Part shown: in pieces, positions 1-8,652 of the stretch
Numbering within the stretch: position 1 is the first letter of the stretch
Layout of the letters: each line of letters begins with the position of its first letter
From: Myxococcales bacterium
GTDB lineage: Bacteria > Myxococcota_A > Polyangia > Polyangiales > Polyangiaceae
Assembly: GCA_025359105.1 (NCBI GenBank)
Contig: JANYHK010000126.1
Coordinates: 1 to 32,163 of the forward strand
Length of the DNA stretch: 32,163 nucleotides
Reading direction: 5' to 3'
Program-made: the position numbers and the translations under genes
Notes under the pieces: generated by a model
Told to the model about the DNA's origin: nothing
The model's database searches: none
The model's input: the letters and a program-made list of their open reading frames with translations, nothing else

Positions 1-144
1 TGCTCGCCATGGGCGAGAAAAGATCATCGCGCCAGCCGCGCGTCGATCGATTCGCGCAAGGGATCGAAACCGCTGTGCTTCTCGCCGCCCGAACCCAGCG
101 GATGTCTGTCGCCTGACGCGTTACGTGATCGGTGTTCTAGCATC

Positions 145-185
145 GCAAGCCCAAGTGCCAGGCTTCCCGCCTGGCACGGGCTTGC
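145..185. repeat. Long near-perfect inverted repeat (hairpin)
   Basis: Two nested perfect arms, GCAAGCCC (145-152) pairing with 178-185 and GTGCCAGGC (155-163) pairing with 169-177, are separated by an unpaired AA at 153-154 and close on a five-base loop. That gives 17 paired bases. No T-run follows on either strand, so it is not a classic intrinsic terminator. It sits just beside the hexamer tract. It could be a transcript-stabilising structure or a dispersed repeat unit; the sequence alone does not decide. Confidence 0.7.
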
Positions 186-194
186 ACCCCCCGC

Positions 195-358
<164 letters not shown>

Positions 359-364
359 TTCGAC

Positions 365-400
365 AAAAAAAAGGCGCCGAGGCCTCATCCTCGGCGCCTT
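365..400 (-). terminator. Rho-independent terminator of the 430-1851 gene
   Basis: A 12-bp perfect stem (371-382 with 389-400, core GGCGCCGAGG) with a six-base loop is followed on the minus strand by eight T residues (A-run at 365-372). It lies about 30 bases downstream of the stop codon of the minus-strand gene ending at 430, exactly where an intrinsic terminator is expected. Confidence 0.85.
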
Positions 401-429
401 CGATCTCCCGTCCCGGGAACAGACTCAGC

Positions 430-1851
430 TCACGGCAGCGCCGCTCCGAGCTGCTGCTGCGCCATCTGCGAGATCTTCGCGACATCGTCGTCGCCCTTCG
501 GCGCGGGCTTCGGGTCCGGCTTCGCCGTGGCGACCGGATCCTTCTCCGGCTTCGGCTTCGCCGCGACCGGCTCGGGCTTCGGCTTCGGCGTGGCCGCGAC
601 GACCGGCTCGGGATCCGGCTTCGGCTTCGCGGCCCTCGGGGCGGGCGCGGGCCTGTCGTCGCCCGACGCCACCTTCGTGCTCGCGTAGGCGTTCGACGGC
701 TTCTGCTGGGGCCTCGGCGCGGGGTCGGGCTTGGTGACCTCGGGCTTCGGGTCGGGCTTGGGGGAGGCCTTCGCGTCGTCCTTCACGTCGCCGGCGCTCG
801 GCTTGTTGTCGGCGATGCGCGTGTCGGGGGCCGCGACCGGATCGGCGGGGGCCGGCACGGGGGCGGGGGCGGCGGCCACCGGATCGGCCGCCGGAGCCTG
901 CGCCACTTGCACTGCGGGCGCAGCGGGCGCGGCCGCCACGACCGGCGGAGCGGGCTCAGGGCGCTTCTGCGAGGCGTAATTCTTGGCCGCATTCCACGCG
1001 TGCTTCGCGTCGCCGTGGATGACCGCGACGGTGGAGAGGCCCACGAAGACGCCGAGCGCGAGGAGCATCGCCGTCCAGCCAAACGCCGTACGACGCTTCG
1101 TCTCGCGGACGACGATCTGCACCTTGCCGCCGCTCTTCACCACGGCGGGCGCGCCCGGCTGTGGCTTCTGCGGTGCCGGTGACACGGCGCTCTTGGCCTG
1201 CGCGGGCTGCGACGCCGGCGGAGAAACCAAACCGGCACCAGACGACGACGCCTGGGTCTTCTGCATCTCGAGCGCCCTGATCGCCAGCTGCCGGATCTCG
1301 TCGGGGATCGCGCTCTGCTGATGGATCAACGTGGGCGGAGTTCGGAGGCTCATCTGGTGCTTCTGCTTAGGCGCCGGCGGCTCGGCCACATCGAACATGG
1401 CAGCCGCGGCCGCCACCTTAGGTGCCTCGAGGATCGCGGTGCGCTCGACGCGCGCGTCCTGCGCGGCGGCGAGGCCGGCTGCGGGACGCGGCGACGACAG
1501 CGGGCTCTCTTGAAGGAGCGTCTCGATCTCTTCGTCGCGCAGCTTCGGCGCGCTTTCCTCGAGAAGCAGCGTGGCCTGATCGAGCTCGTCGTCCGTCGCG
1601 AGCTGGATCGGCGCGACGGTCTCGCGCGGGAGCGTAACCTCGGCCATCGAGTCGACGGGCGCGCGCATCTTCGGAGCCTCGTTCGGCACGGCGGCGGCGG
1701 CGACACCGGGCGTCGGCGTTGCCGGCGCACCCTTCACGCTCCGCAAACGGCTCGGGCCACCGGCGAGCGCCTGCAGGCCTCGCGTGGTCAGCTTCTTCAT
1801 CACGATCACGCCGCCGCCGTTACCGCTTCCGTCTTCGGGCTTCTTCTTCAC
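430..1851 (-). CDS. Single-span Pro/Ala/Lys-rich membrane protein
   Basis: The 473-residue product is probably anchored in the inner membrane. Residues 1-256 are cytoplasmic-type sequence with acidic patches and no domain I recognise. One hydrophobic helix lies at about 257-280 (FGWTAMLLALGVFVG), preceded by RETKRR, so the N-terminus is predicted inside. Residues 281-473 are periplasmic, of low complexity and dominated by Pro, Ala, Lys and Asp (repeated PKPDPKPE-like units), as in TonB-type or cell-wall-spanning linkers. I chose the GTG start at 1851 because a perfect GGAGGT lies nine bases upstream; an ATG at 1881 is in frame but has no ribosome site. A strong terminator follows. No enzymatic motif is visible; a spacer or scaffold role is only inferred. 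Confidence 0.7.
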   Translation of the reverse strand: MKKKPEDGSGNGGGVIVMKKLTTRGLQALAGGPSRLRSVKGAPATPTPGVAAAAVPNEAPKMRAPVDSMAEVTLPRETVAPIQLATDDELDQATLLLEESAPKLRDEEIETLLQESPLSSPRPAAGLAAAQDARVERTAILEAPKVAAAAAMFDVAEPPAPKQKHQMSLRTPPTLIHQQSAIPDEIRQLAIRALEMQKTQASSSGAGLVSPPASQPAQAKSAVSPAPQKPQPGAPAVVKSGGKVQIVVRETKRRTAFGWTAMLLALGVFVGLSTVAVIHGDAKHAWNAAKNYASQKRPEPAPPVVAAAPAAPAVQVAQAPAADPVAAAPAPVPAPADPVAAPDTRIADNKPSAGDVKDDAKASPKPDPKPEVTKPDPAPRPQQKPSNAYASTKVASGDDRPAPAPRAAKPKPDPEPVVAATPKPKPEPVAAKPKPEKDPVATAKPDPKPAPKGDDDVAKISQMAQQQLGAALP

Positions 1852-2043
1852 GGGCAGAGAACCTCCGTCGATAGAAAGCATTGCACGCGGCACGCCACAC
1901 GCGGGCAGTTTTCTGCCACCCGCCGCCCGAGAAAAACAGATTCGTGCGCGTGTCTGCGACGCCGTCCCACCTGCCGGTTGGGGGTCCCTGGCCGCAGCCC
2001 TGGGGGCCACCGCACCCTCATCCATCTCCCTCCGTCCTCCGTC

Positions 2044-2757
2044 TCAATCCGGGATGGCGCGGTATTGCTCACGGACGATGACCCCGCGGTCCCCGAAGTT
2101 CGTCGCGCTGACATCGACCGCGAGATCGCGAAAGCGATACTCGATGGCGGTCTGCGCAAGCGGTGCGGAGGTGAGGTAGGTGCTGGTGCGGTCGCCCGTC
2201 GTCGACGTCGGCGGCACCCCGAGCACTCGCCGCAGCCGGGCGGAGGCGTCGTCGAGCAAGCGTGACGCGTCGTCGGGGCTGGCTCCCTGGTGCATGACGT
2301 CCAGGGCGACGAGCTTGCCGGCGGGATCGAAGACGAAGAAGAGGTCGTCGATGGGCACCGTTCCGTCGTCGAGGGTCTTCGGATCGACGTCATTGCAGCG
2401 GAGCGCGGTACCGGCAACCTGGTCTTTGCACGCGAGCCCGTGCGCCGCCGTCCAGGCGGTCACGTCGCCGCGGGTCGTCGCGCTCAGCGTGAACGAGAGC
2501 GCCGCACGTGTGGGTGCGCGAGCCTCCCCGGCGAGCGGCTTCATCGCCGCGACGCGGTGCTCTTCGAGGGCCTGGGGGGACATCCCCACGAGCACCGGGC
2601 AAGCTCCTGGCGCGGCTCCGCCCAGCTTCGCGAGGAGCGGACGGCCAAGCCGCGTGTGGAGCAGCCCGGTCACCCCCAAGATCGCGCCCGCCACGATGGC
2701 GGCGCGCTTCGCGATGCGCAGTGCCCGCGCGCGCCTGGGGGACGCAACCTTCGTCAT
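2044..2757 (-). CDS. Membrane-anchored protein of unknown function
   Basis: The 237-residue product begins with a strongly basic stretch (MTKVASPRRARALRIAKRA) followed by one hydrophobic segment at about residues 20-36, which fits an N-terminal membrane anchor with the rest in the periplasm. The soluble part has several cysteines and mixed alpha/beta composition, but I recognise no family. A 150-to-190-base gap separates it from the neighbouring same-strand genes, so it may be transcribed alone. The ATG lacks a clear Shine-Dalgarno sequence. Composition and GC3 pattern look like real coding sequence; function unknown. Confidence 0.6.
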   Translation of the reverse strand: MTKVASPRRARALRIAKRAAIVAGAILGVTGLLHTRLGRPLLAKLGGAAPGACPVLVGMSPQALEEHRVAAMKPLAGEARAPTRAALSFTLSATTRGDVTAWTAAHGLACKDQVAGTALRCNDVDPKTLDDGTVPIDDLFFVFDPAGKLVALDVMHQGASPDDASRLLDDASARLRRVLGVPPTSTTGDRTSTYLTSAPLAQTAIEYRFRDLAVDVSATNFGDRGVIVREQYRAIPD

Positions 2758-2788
2758 CCGTACGTGGTCCGGTTCATTTACCCCGAGA

Positions 2789-3514
2789 TCATCCAGCGTC
2801 CGCAGCGTCGGCGATTCCGGTGTCGGCGTCGCCGCCGTCGCCGGCGTCGATCAGAATCGTCCCGGCGTCGGTGCCGCAGTACCCGCCGTCGGGTTGGATG
2901 TCATTGGGACAGCTGCACTGCGAGTTGCCGATGCCCTTGGGGTTCGGCACGATCGCCGTCTTCGTCCCGGTGAACGTCGGCAGCACCAGCGTGATGTCCT
3001 CGTTCGAGATGCCGTTCGCTTTGAGCACGGCGACGAGGTTCGCGATGAACGCGTCGAAGTCGGCGGAGCGCAGGTTCATGTCACGGTGCGCGTCGGCCAT
3101 CGAGCGACACACCTTGCCCGCCTGGTCGTTGCCGTAGGTCGCGCCCGGGCACTGAAAGAAGGTGGAGATCTGGCTCTGCAAGCACTGTGAGAGGTGCGCG
3201 GCGCCGCTCTTCGGCGCGACGAAATACGACGAAATGCGGCAGTCGGCGCCGATCCCGTTCAACAGATCCGAGGTGATCTTGGCGACCAGCGCGGGTCCGT
3301 TCGGGTACTTCGTACAGAGGGGCGCGCCGGGCGGAAGAAGGGTGTCCGGCTGAAGCTGCGCGTCACTACCCGTCGTCGCGTCCTGACCGCCCGGACCCGC
3401 CGGGTTCACCTTGCCCGCGACCGTGTCCTCGCTCGAGCTGCACGCCAGCATGAGGCCCGTGGCCGCAGCGGCCGCCCCGAACACGACGGCCCAACGCGCG
3501 CGCCTTGTACTCAT
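2789..3514 (-). CDS. Cys-containing lipoprotein, unknown function
   Basis: The 241-residue product has a lipoprotein signal: basic N-terminus, hydrophobic core and lipobox LMLAC with Cys25 as the lipidated residue, followed by a Ser/Asp tail. The globular part has about eight cysteines, so disulfides are likely in the periplasm or at the surface. The C-terminus is a run of Asp/Gly/Ala (DAGDGGDADTG), typical of myxobacterial surface lipoproteins. The ATG at 3514 is supported by a strong GGAGGAGGT six bases upstream; a longer frame upstream lacks such support. No family was recognised. Confidence 0.75.
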   Translation of the reverse strand: MSTRRARWAVVFGAAAAATGLMLACSSSEDTVAGKVNPAGPGGQDATTGSDAQLQPDTLLPPGAPLCTKYPNGPALVAKITSDLLNGIGADCRISSYFVAPKSGAAHLSQCLQSQISTFFQCPGATYGNDQAGKVCRSMADAHRDMNLRSADFDAFIANLVAVLKANGISNEDITLVLPTFTGTKTAIVPNPKGIGNSQCSCPNDIQPDGGYCGTDAGTILIDAGDGGDADTGIADAADAG

Positions 3515-3899
3515 CTTCAGACCTCCTCCTTTACTTTCGAAGCTCGAACGTCGTTTTGACCGAGAACGGGCCAACGACGGTAGCGATCCGCAAGAAGGCC
3601 ATCGCGACCGTTCCATACGAAGGACGGCTGCCATGGACCGCGATCAACTTCCGCATGGTGCAAGATGCCGGCCCGCCGCCTTCGCCCACACGCGCCCTCC
3701 CGACGGCGCAAAAAAGAGCAACCTTTCCCTCCCGCAGCTTCACTTCAACAAGAGGAGGACGTGGCCGTCGGGGTGAATGCCCCCCGCTCATCCGGGCGGT
3801 AACCCCCAGGTCACAAGGTGTTTCATCGGTGTAACGAACGAATTTCGCGGATTCCCGGCAAATATCTGCCGGCATGACCCGTGCAAACCGTTCAGTCCG
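3515..3899. other. Intergenic region between divergent genes
   Basis: This 385-base gap separates a minus-strand lipoprotein from the plus-strand operon starting at 3900, so it should hold two divergent promoters. Short open frames exist on both strands (for example a 41-codon minus-strand frame starting near 3657 and reading MRKLIAVHGSRPSYG), but none has a ribosome site or a recognisable product. The clearest structure is the inverted repeat at 3855-3872. I could not fix promoter elements with confidence. Confidence 0.5.
3855..3872. promoter_or_regulatory. Inverted repeat upstream of the 3900 operon
   Basis: CCGGCA (3855-3860) and TGCCGG (3867-3872) form a perfect dyad around the AT-rich centre AATATC. 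It ends 27 bases before the start codon at 3900, where an operator or a 5' leader hairpin could sit. No regulator can be named from the sequence. Confidence 0.35.
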
Positions 3900-4952
3900 A
3901 TGCGATTCGCCGTCCTCGCCTGTGTCGTCTCCGTCGCCGCCGTAACCACGGCGTGCGCGAAGGCCCCGCCGGCGCAAGGCAGCAGCAGCAAGAGCGCGAC
4001 GGCCCGCGCCGCGGCGGCCCCTGCAACCACGCCGACCCAGGAAGTCGTTCGCGAGAAGAAGCCGCGCCTCGTCGAGGCGGCCGTGTACGTCGACGGTCTC
4101 CCCGTCGCTGCCGTCCGCTTGCAGGAGCTCCCGGCGAGCCTCAAGGTCCACGACTCCAAGACCGGCGGCGGCCCCGAGTACTACATGGGCGAGTACATCG
4201 CGGCGCTCGGCATCGACCTCGCCAAGGTCAAGGCCCTCCACGTCCACGGCGGCGCCAGCGTCGCCGCGATCGACGGCGACGAGTTCCGCCGCGTCAAGAA
4301 CGGCATCCACTTCTCGTTCTCGAAGGGCAGCGGCGGCGGCAAGCCCCGCGTGATGTTCGCGGTCACCGACCTGAAGGTCGGGACCACGGTCGACATGATC
4401 AGCGCGGTCGCCGTCTACCTCGACAAGGAGCCGCCCGCTTGGAAGAACGGCGACCTCATGTTCGCCGACGGCAAGCCGATCCTGGGCATTCCCTACGCCC
4501 CCAAAGAGATCAGCAAGGGCACGCGCGTGTACGTGGACGGCAAGCTCACGGCGACGGTCAAGCGCAAGGAGCTCCCGAACGGCCTCCTCGTCGACACCGA
4601 CCCCGCGAACCCGCACTTCTCGCTGCCCGGCTACCTGACGTCGATCGGCGTCGACGCCAAGAAGGCGAAGGCGATGGACTTCGTCAGCGGCGACGACGTC
4701 ATCCTCCGCGTGGACTCCAAGACCAAGGACGCGGACACGTTCGCGTTCACGCTTCCGCGTCACAACCAGGGTCACATCGCGGTCCCGGCGGGCAACGCCA
4801 AAGCCGCCAAGGTGTCCGCGCTTCAGATCTTCATCAAAAATCCGCCGCCGGCCCGCACGATCGTGCAGGCGCAAGATGATGTCCGCGACGACTCCACCAA
4901 GAACTCTGGCGGTGGCCAGGGTGGTGGCGGCGCCGAGGACGACGAGCTCTAG
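3900..4952 (+). CDS. Lipoprotein with two internal repeat domains
   Basis: The 350-residue product has a lipoprotein signal (lipobox VTTAC, Cys19) and an Ala/Thr/Ser-rich spacer. It then holds two copies of one domain, starting near residue 62 (VYVDGLPVAAVRLQELP) and near residue 210 (VYVDGKLTATVKRKELP). Each copy continues with a Gly-Tyr/Glu-Tyr element and an LGID/IGVDA..KAK helix. The end is a Gly-rich acidic tail (GGGQGGGGAEDDEL). The start was chosen at the ATG at 3900, which directly yields the signal sequence; the frame is open further upstream. It is the first gene of a likely four-gene operon with a 28-base gap to the next. The duplication suggests two similar binding surfaces. The domain family is unknown to me. 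Confidence 0.75.
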   Translation: MRFAVLACVVSVAAVTTACAKAPPAQGSSSKSATARAAAAPATTPTQEVVREKKPRLVEAAVYVDGLPVAAVRLQELPASLKVHDSKTGGGPEYYMGEYIAALGIDLAKVKALHVHGGASVAAIDGDEFRRVKNGIHFSFSKGSGGGKPRVMFAVTDLKVGTTVDMISAVAVYLDKEPPAWKNGDLMFADGKPILGIPYAPKEISKGTRVYVDGKLTATVKRKELPNGLLVDTDPANPHFSLPGYLTSIGVDAKKAKAMDFVSGDDVILRVDSKTKDADTFAFTLPRHNQGHIAVPAGNAKAAKVSALQIFIKNPPPARTIVQAQDDVRDDSTKNSGGGQGGGGAEDDEL

Positions 4953-4980
4953 ACCGATCAACCAAGTAATGAGGGACACC

Positions 4981-6762
4981 ATGAAGACACGTCACGTTGT
5001 TGGGTTTGTCGGCGCTTCGCTCCTCTCCTTCGTCGCGGTGGACGCTTCGGCCGGCAATACTGGGACGGACCCCGGTAAGAAGGTCCTGAACAGCTCCGCG
5101 GTCGTCCTCCAGATCGGCGCCGGCAACGAGGGCCGTCTCGACGGCGAGATGAAGCGCCGCGGTCCCGGCCACGAGCAGGCCGACGTCGTCACGATCAACA
5201 AGGACGGCAAGCAGTTCGTCGTCGTCGTCGAGATGAAGTCGTTCGACGACGCGTCCGGCTACGGCCCCTGGCAGTGCACCTGCTCGAGCTTCGAGCTCCA
5301 GGCGCAGGGCGGCCCCGCCGAGCGCGTGCACGAGAAGATGGTGACCAACTACAAGGGCGACGGCCACCGCCTCTGCAACCACCCGCGCATCGCGACCGAC
5401 GGTGACACCATCGCCTTTGCGTACGGCTCGGACTACAAGAGCAACCGCCCGAACCTGTACGTCGGCGGCATCGACCACATGTGCAACGTCACGGCCCCCC
5501 CGGTCATGATGAACGCGAAGACGATCACCGAGCTCGGCGCGGCCGGCTCGATCGTCACGGCGACCGACAACAACGTCCCGACCAACACCATCGACAACAA
5601 CGACGGCGCGCCGGACATCGTCCCCCACGGCAACGGCCGCTACACCGCCGGCTACTGCAGCACGGCCGGCAACGCGACCGAGGTCGCCTACGCCCTCGGC
5701 CTGACGATCTCCAAGCAGGACGTCACCTACAGCGCCAAGCGCGACTGGATCATGCCGGTGGTGACCCCGGGCCGCATCGCACGCCCCTCGATCCAGGCGA
5801 TCGACGGGGACCGCGCGCTCTTCTGCGCCGGCAAGGGCGATCAGCGCCCGGTCAACATCGGCACCGAGTGCGCCATCCTCGATTCGCACACCGGTAACAT
5901 CAAGTGGAAGAGCCTGATTGCGCCTTCGTACCGTGACCCGGACTCGAAGGGCGGCATGATGCACTACTTCGGGCAGCCCACCGTCAAGAAGATCAGCGAC
6001 ACGAGCTACGCGCTGATGACCATCGAGTCGAACGGCATGGGGAAGAACACGAACCTCAAGGGTTCGAACGTCAGCCACCTCTACACGCTCGACCTCGCGG
6101 CCGACGCGCTGGTCATGAACGGCCACCTCGAGGGCGCCGCCACCTACCAGACCCACTCGACGATGTGCGCCGGCGCCTTCGGCGTCGACGGCGCCCAGCA
6201 CGTGGGTGTCATCAGCGCGTCGCCGACCGGCATCGCGCGCGCCTCGATGATCATGGTGGGCTACGACGCGCCGACCAAGACGTTCACCAACAAGGACGAC
6301 CTGCACACGTGGCCGGTCAGCTGGTACGGCGACTCCGGCCACCTCGCCAACTGGTACGGCGAGAATCCGATGAGGCAGGGGCGTGACTTCCTCCGCTGCA
6401 TCGGCAACGTGCCCAACCCCGGCTACCACGTCGACGGCGGCTACATGAAGGACGTCAAGTCCTTCTTCGTCGCTCCGATCCCCGGACGTGTGCCCGGCGA
6501 CTACAAGAACTCCTTGTTCCTGTCCTTCATTCCCGGCCAGTCGGACGCCGTTCTGCAGCCGGGCAACCCGGCTCCCGCGGATGCGCCGCCGACCCCGTCC
6601 ACCGACAACTCGGGTAGCACGACACCTCCGCCCGCATCGTCGAGCGGTTGCGCGTGCAGCACCCCTGGTACGTCGTCGGATTCTGGTACCATGTTGGGTG
6701 GTCTCGCCCTCGTCGGTCTCGTGATCGGCGCCACGCGCCGTCGCGGCTCGAAGAAGGCCTGA
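4981..6762 (+). CDS. Large secreted protein with MYXO-CTERM-like anchor
   Basis: The 593-residue product starts with a cleavable signal peptide (VAVDASA, cut near residue 24). The body is rich in Trp, Tyr, Asp and Gly and contains recurring HPRIATDGD / ARPSIQAIDGD / GQPTVKKISD segments spaced like beta-propeller blades; this is a weak structural guess. From about residue 540 there is a Pro/Ser/Thr stalk, then GCACS, a hydrophobic helix (MLGGLALVGLVIGA) and an RRRGSKK end, which is the MYXO-CTERM layout of cysteine, helix and Arg cluster used in myxobacteria for processing and surface display. ATG at 4981 with GAGGGA upstream. The neighbours encode CxxCH lipoproteins, so it may belong to the same envelope complex; direct function unknown. 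Confidence 0.8.
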   Translation: MKTRHVVGFVGASLLSFVAVDASAGNTGTDPGKKVLNSSAVVLQIGAGNEGRLDGEMKRRGPGHEQADVVTINKDGKQFVVVVEMKSFDDASGYGPWQCTCSSFELQAQGGPAERVHEKMVTNYKGDGHRLCNHPRIATDGDTIAFAYGSDYKSNRPNLYVGGIDHMCNVTAPPVMMNAKTITELGAAGSIVTATDNNVPTNTIDNNDGAPDIVPHGNGRYTAGYCSTAGNATEVAYALGLTISKQDVTYSAKRDWIMPVVTPGRIARPSIQAIDGDRALFCAGKGDQRPVNIGTECAILDSHTGNIKWKSLIAPSYRDPDSKGGMMHYFGQPTVKKISDTSYALMTIESNGMGKNTNLKGSNVSHLYTLDLAADALVMNGHLEGAATYQTHSTMCAGAFGVDGAQHVGVISASPTGIARASMIMVGYDAPTKTFTNKDDLHTWPVSWYGDSGHLANWYGENPMRQGRDFLRCIGNVPNPGYHVDGGYMKDVKSFFVAPIPGRVPGDYKNSLFLSFIPGQSDAVLQPGNPAPADAPPTPSTDNSGSTTPPPASSSGCACSTPGTSSDSGTMLGGLALVGLVIGATRRRGSKKA

Positions 6763-6805
6763 AGGCCGGTTCGACGAACCTGCGAGACCCTCCACCGAGG
6801 TCACA

Positions 6806-7699
6806 ATGAGATCGAAGCTCGCTCTTCTCCTCGCTTCACTGTCCGTCGCTGCGCTTGCAGCCGGCTCCACCGGCTGCAAGAAGACCACGACCCCCACCGA
6901 CAACGGTGGGGGGGCGGACAACGCGGATGCCCAGCTCGGCGCCCGGGACTACTTCATCGCGAAGGTGTTCCCTCAGATGTCGAAGGGCTGCGCGAAGTGC
7001 CATGGCGCCGGGGGCGTCGCCTCGACGTTCCTCGCTGCAAGCCCGGAGCAAAGCTACCAGCTGATCACCAACACGATCGGCCTCATCGCCGAGCCGTCCA
7101 AGAGCCCGCTCATCCAGCACCTGCACAGCGACAAGGCGCTCGTGCTCACGCCGGAACAGCGGACCGTCCTCACGCAGTGGCTCAACATGGAAGCCACTGC
7201 GCGCGGGCTGGCCGGAGGCGTCCAGAAGGCGCCCACCATCCAGGCCGCCTACAAGGCATATGCAGACTGCATGAATTTCGACATGTGGGAATACTACCGG
7301 GTCGGGGATCTACCCTTCTCGCAGACGGACATCGACGGGCCGTGCATGGGCTGCCACTCGATAGGGCAGGGAAGCGCGTGGCTCTCTGCCGGTTCGCGCG
7401 AGACGTTCGAGAAGGCGAAGACCTTCCCCTTCATCCAGAAGTTCGTCGTCGGCAAGGTCGACAAGGGCGGAAACTTCGACGTGCTCGTGCCCGCGGGTCG
7501 CTTCGTCGACAAGGCGGACGAGGCGTGCCCCGCGGGCAAGACCGACTGCCACCCGACCTTCGGCCTCCCGCCGAACGTCTCGAACGCGATCGACAACTTC
7601 ACCATCGCGACGTTGCAGAACGTCGCAAGCGGAACATGCGGGCAACCGTTCGTCGTGCCCAGAGACGCGGGCGCGCCGGTCGATGGAGGTGGCAAGTGA
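6806..7699 (+). CDS. Lipoprotein with two CxxCH haem motifs (first of a tandem pair)
   Basis: The 297-residue product carries a lipoprotein signal (AGSTGC, Cys24), then a Gly/Asn linker. Two canonical c-type haem attachment sites follow, CAKCH at residues 62-66 and CMGCH at 180-184, so a di-haem cytochrome c anchored in the envelope is predicted. Spacing and flanking sequence (FPQMSKGCAKCHG, HLHSDKALVLTPEQ) resemble the short haem domains of planctomycete and myxobacterial cytochrome c-like proteins. GAGG lies five bases before the ATG. The stop overlaps the start of the next gene, a paralogue of the same size, by four bases (GTGA), so the two are translationally coupled. Confidence 0.8.
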   Translation: MRSKLALLLASLSVAALAAGSTGCKKTTTPTDNGGGADNADAQLGARDYFIAKVFPQMSKGCAKCHGAGGVASTFLAASPEQSYQLITNTIGLIAEPSKSPLIQHLHSDKALVLTPEQRTVLTQWLNMEATARGLAGGVQKAPTIQAAYKAYADCMNFDMWEYYRVGDLPFSQTDIDGPCMGCHSIGQGSAWLSAGSRETFEKAKTFPFIQKFVVGKVDKGGNFDVLVPAGRFVDKADEACPAGKTDCHPTFGLPPNVSNAIDNFTIATLQNVASGTCGQPFVVPRDAGAPVDGGGK

Positions 7700-8562
7700 A
7701 GGCCCGGCTCCCGATTGCCGCTCTCCTCACCGTGCTCGGCACGGTGGGCTTCCTGGCCAGCTGCGCCTCCGACTCGGGCAGCAGCGGCGACACCAACAAC
7801 AGCAGCGGCGGCGGCGGCGGTGACACCGCTGCGGCGAAGGCGTTCTTCGTCAGCAAGGTCTACCCTTCTATCGAGCCGTCGTGCTCGAAGTGCCACGCGA
7901 CCGGCGAGAAGGGCGCGCCCGTCTTCCTCGCGAGCGGCGGCGACGCCAGCTACAACGCACTCGAAGGGGCGACCGGCCTCATCGCCGACCCGAGCTCGAG
8001 CCCGCTCGTGCAGCACGGTCTGCACAGCGGTCCGGCGCTCACGAGCGACCAGGGCGATCTCGTCACGCAGTGGCTCAAGATGGAGGTCACCGCGCGCAAG
8101 CTCACCGGCGACACCGGAAGGCCCGCCAACCTGCGCGCCGCGTTCAAGGCGTTCGGCGCGTGCATGGACTACAAGGAATGGAAGCAGCTCGGGCTCGACA
8201 AGATCCCATTGACGAACACCGAGAACGAAGGGCAGTGCGTGTCCTGTCACATCAAGGGTCAGGCGAGCCTCTGGCTGAGCCCGAACCCTGACGAGACGTT
8301 CATCAAGTTCACGCAGTTCCCGTACATCCAGCGCCTCGTCGTCGGCTCGGTGAATCCGTCGGGCGCGTTCGACTCGCTCCAGAACTCGCGTCGCATGATG
8401 GACAAGGGAACCGAAGCGCAGCAGGTCAACGCGAACAGCCATCCGCGGTTCGCGCTCAGCCCGACGGTCATGACGAACATCACGCAGTTCGTCAGCGACA
8501 CGTTGAGCAACATGAACGCCGGCCGCTGCCAGGGCGTCACCCAACCCGACGCGGGCAAATAG
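7696..8562 (+). CDS. Lipoprotein with two CxxCH haem motifs (second of a tandem pair)
   Basis: The 288-residue product is a paralogue of the preceding gene. It has a lipobox (LASC, Cys23), a Gly/Ser/Asn linker, then CSKCH at residues 63-67 and CVSCH at 181-185, almost the same positions as the upstream copy (62 and 180). Shared blocks include FVSKVYP/FIAKVFP, TGLIAD/IGLIAE, SPLVQH/SPLIQH and LVTQWLKME/VLTQWLNME. The start is GTG at 7696, preceded by a perfect GGAGGT and overlapping the upstream stop by four bases. A membrane-anchored di-haem cytochrome is predicted. The pair may have arisen by tandem duplication and could form a heterodimer or successive electron carriers. Confidence 0.8.
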   Translation: MKARLPIAALLTVLGTVGFLASCASDSGSSGDTNNSSGGGGGDTAAAKAFFVSKVYPSIEPSCSKCHATGEKGAPVFLASGGDASYNALEGATGLIADPSSSPLVQHGLHSGPALTSDQGDLVTQWLKMEVTARKLTGDTGRPANLRAAFKAFGACMDYKEWKQLGLDKIPLTNTENEGQCVSCHIKGQASLWLSPNPDETFIKFTQFPYIQRLVVGSVNPSGAFDSLQNSRRMMDKGTEAQQVNANSHPRFALSPTVMTNITQFVSDTLSNMNAGRCQGVTQPDAGK

Positions 8563-8601
8563 GAGCCAGCTTCCCCCGTCCCGAACCGCTGTTCGGCCAC
8601 G

Positions 8602-8633
8602 AGTCCGTAGAGCCAATCCGCGCTCTACGGACT
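8602..8633. terminator. Hairpin between convergent operons, likely bidirectional terminator
   Basis: AGTCCGTAGAGC (8602-8613) pairs perfectly with 8622-8633 around an eight-base loop. It lies between the stop of the plus-strand operon (8562) and the stop of the minus-strand operon (8653). Only a loose T-rich stretch follows on the plus strand (TCGTGCTTTGTATTT) and none on the minus strand, so termination may rely on the hairpin alone or on Rho. Confidence 0.6.
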
Positions 8634-8652
8634 TCGTGCTTTGTATTTCGCG

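Noticed and set aside
3531-4982. 483-codon minus-strand open frame
   Set aside because: It is the antisense shadow of the duplicated-domain lipoprotein, with Arg/Val/Asp/Glu-skewed composition typical of GC-rich shadows.
4834-6921. 695-codon minus-strand open frame
   Set aside because: Antisense to the MYXO-CTERM-like secreted protein; skewed composition, no domain, no signal peptide.
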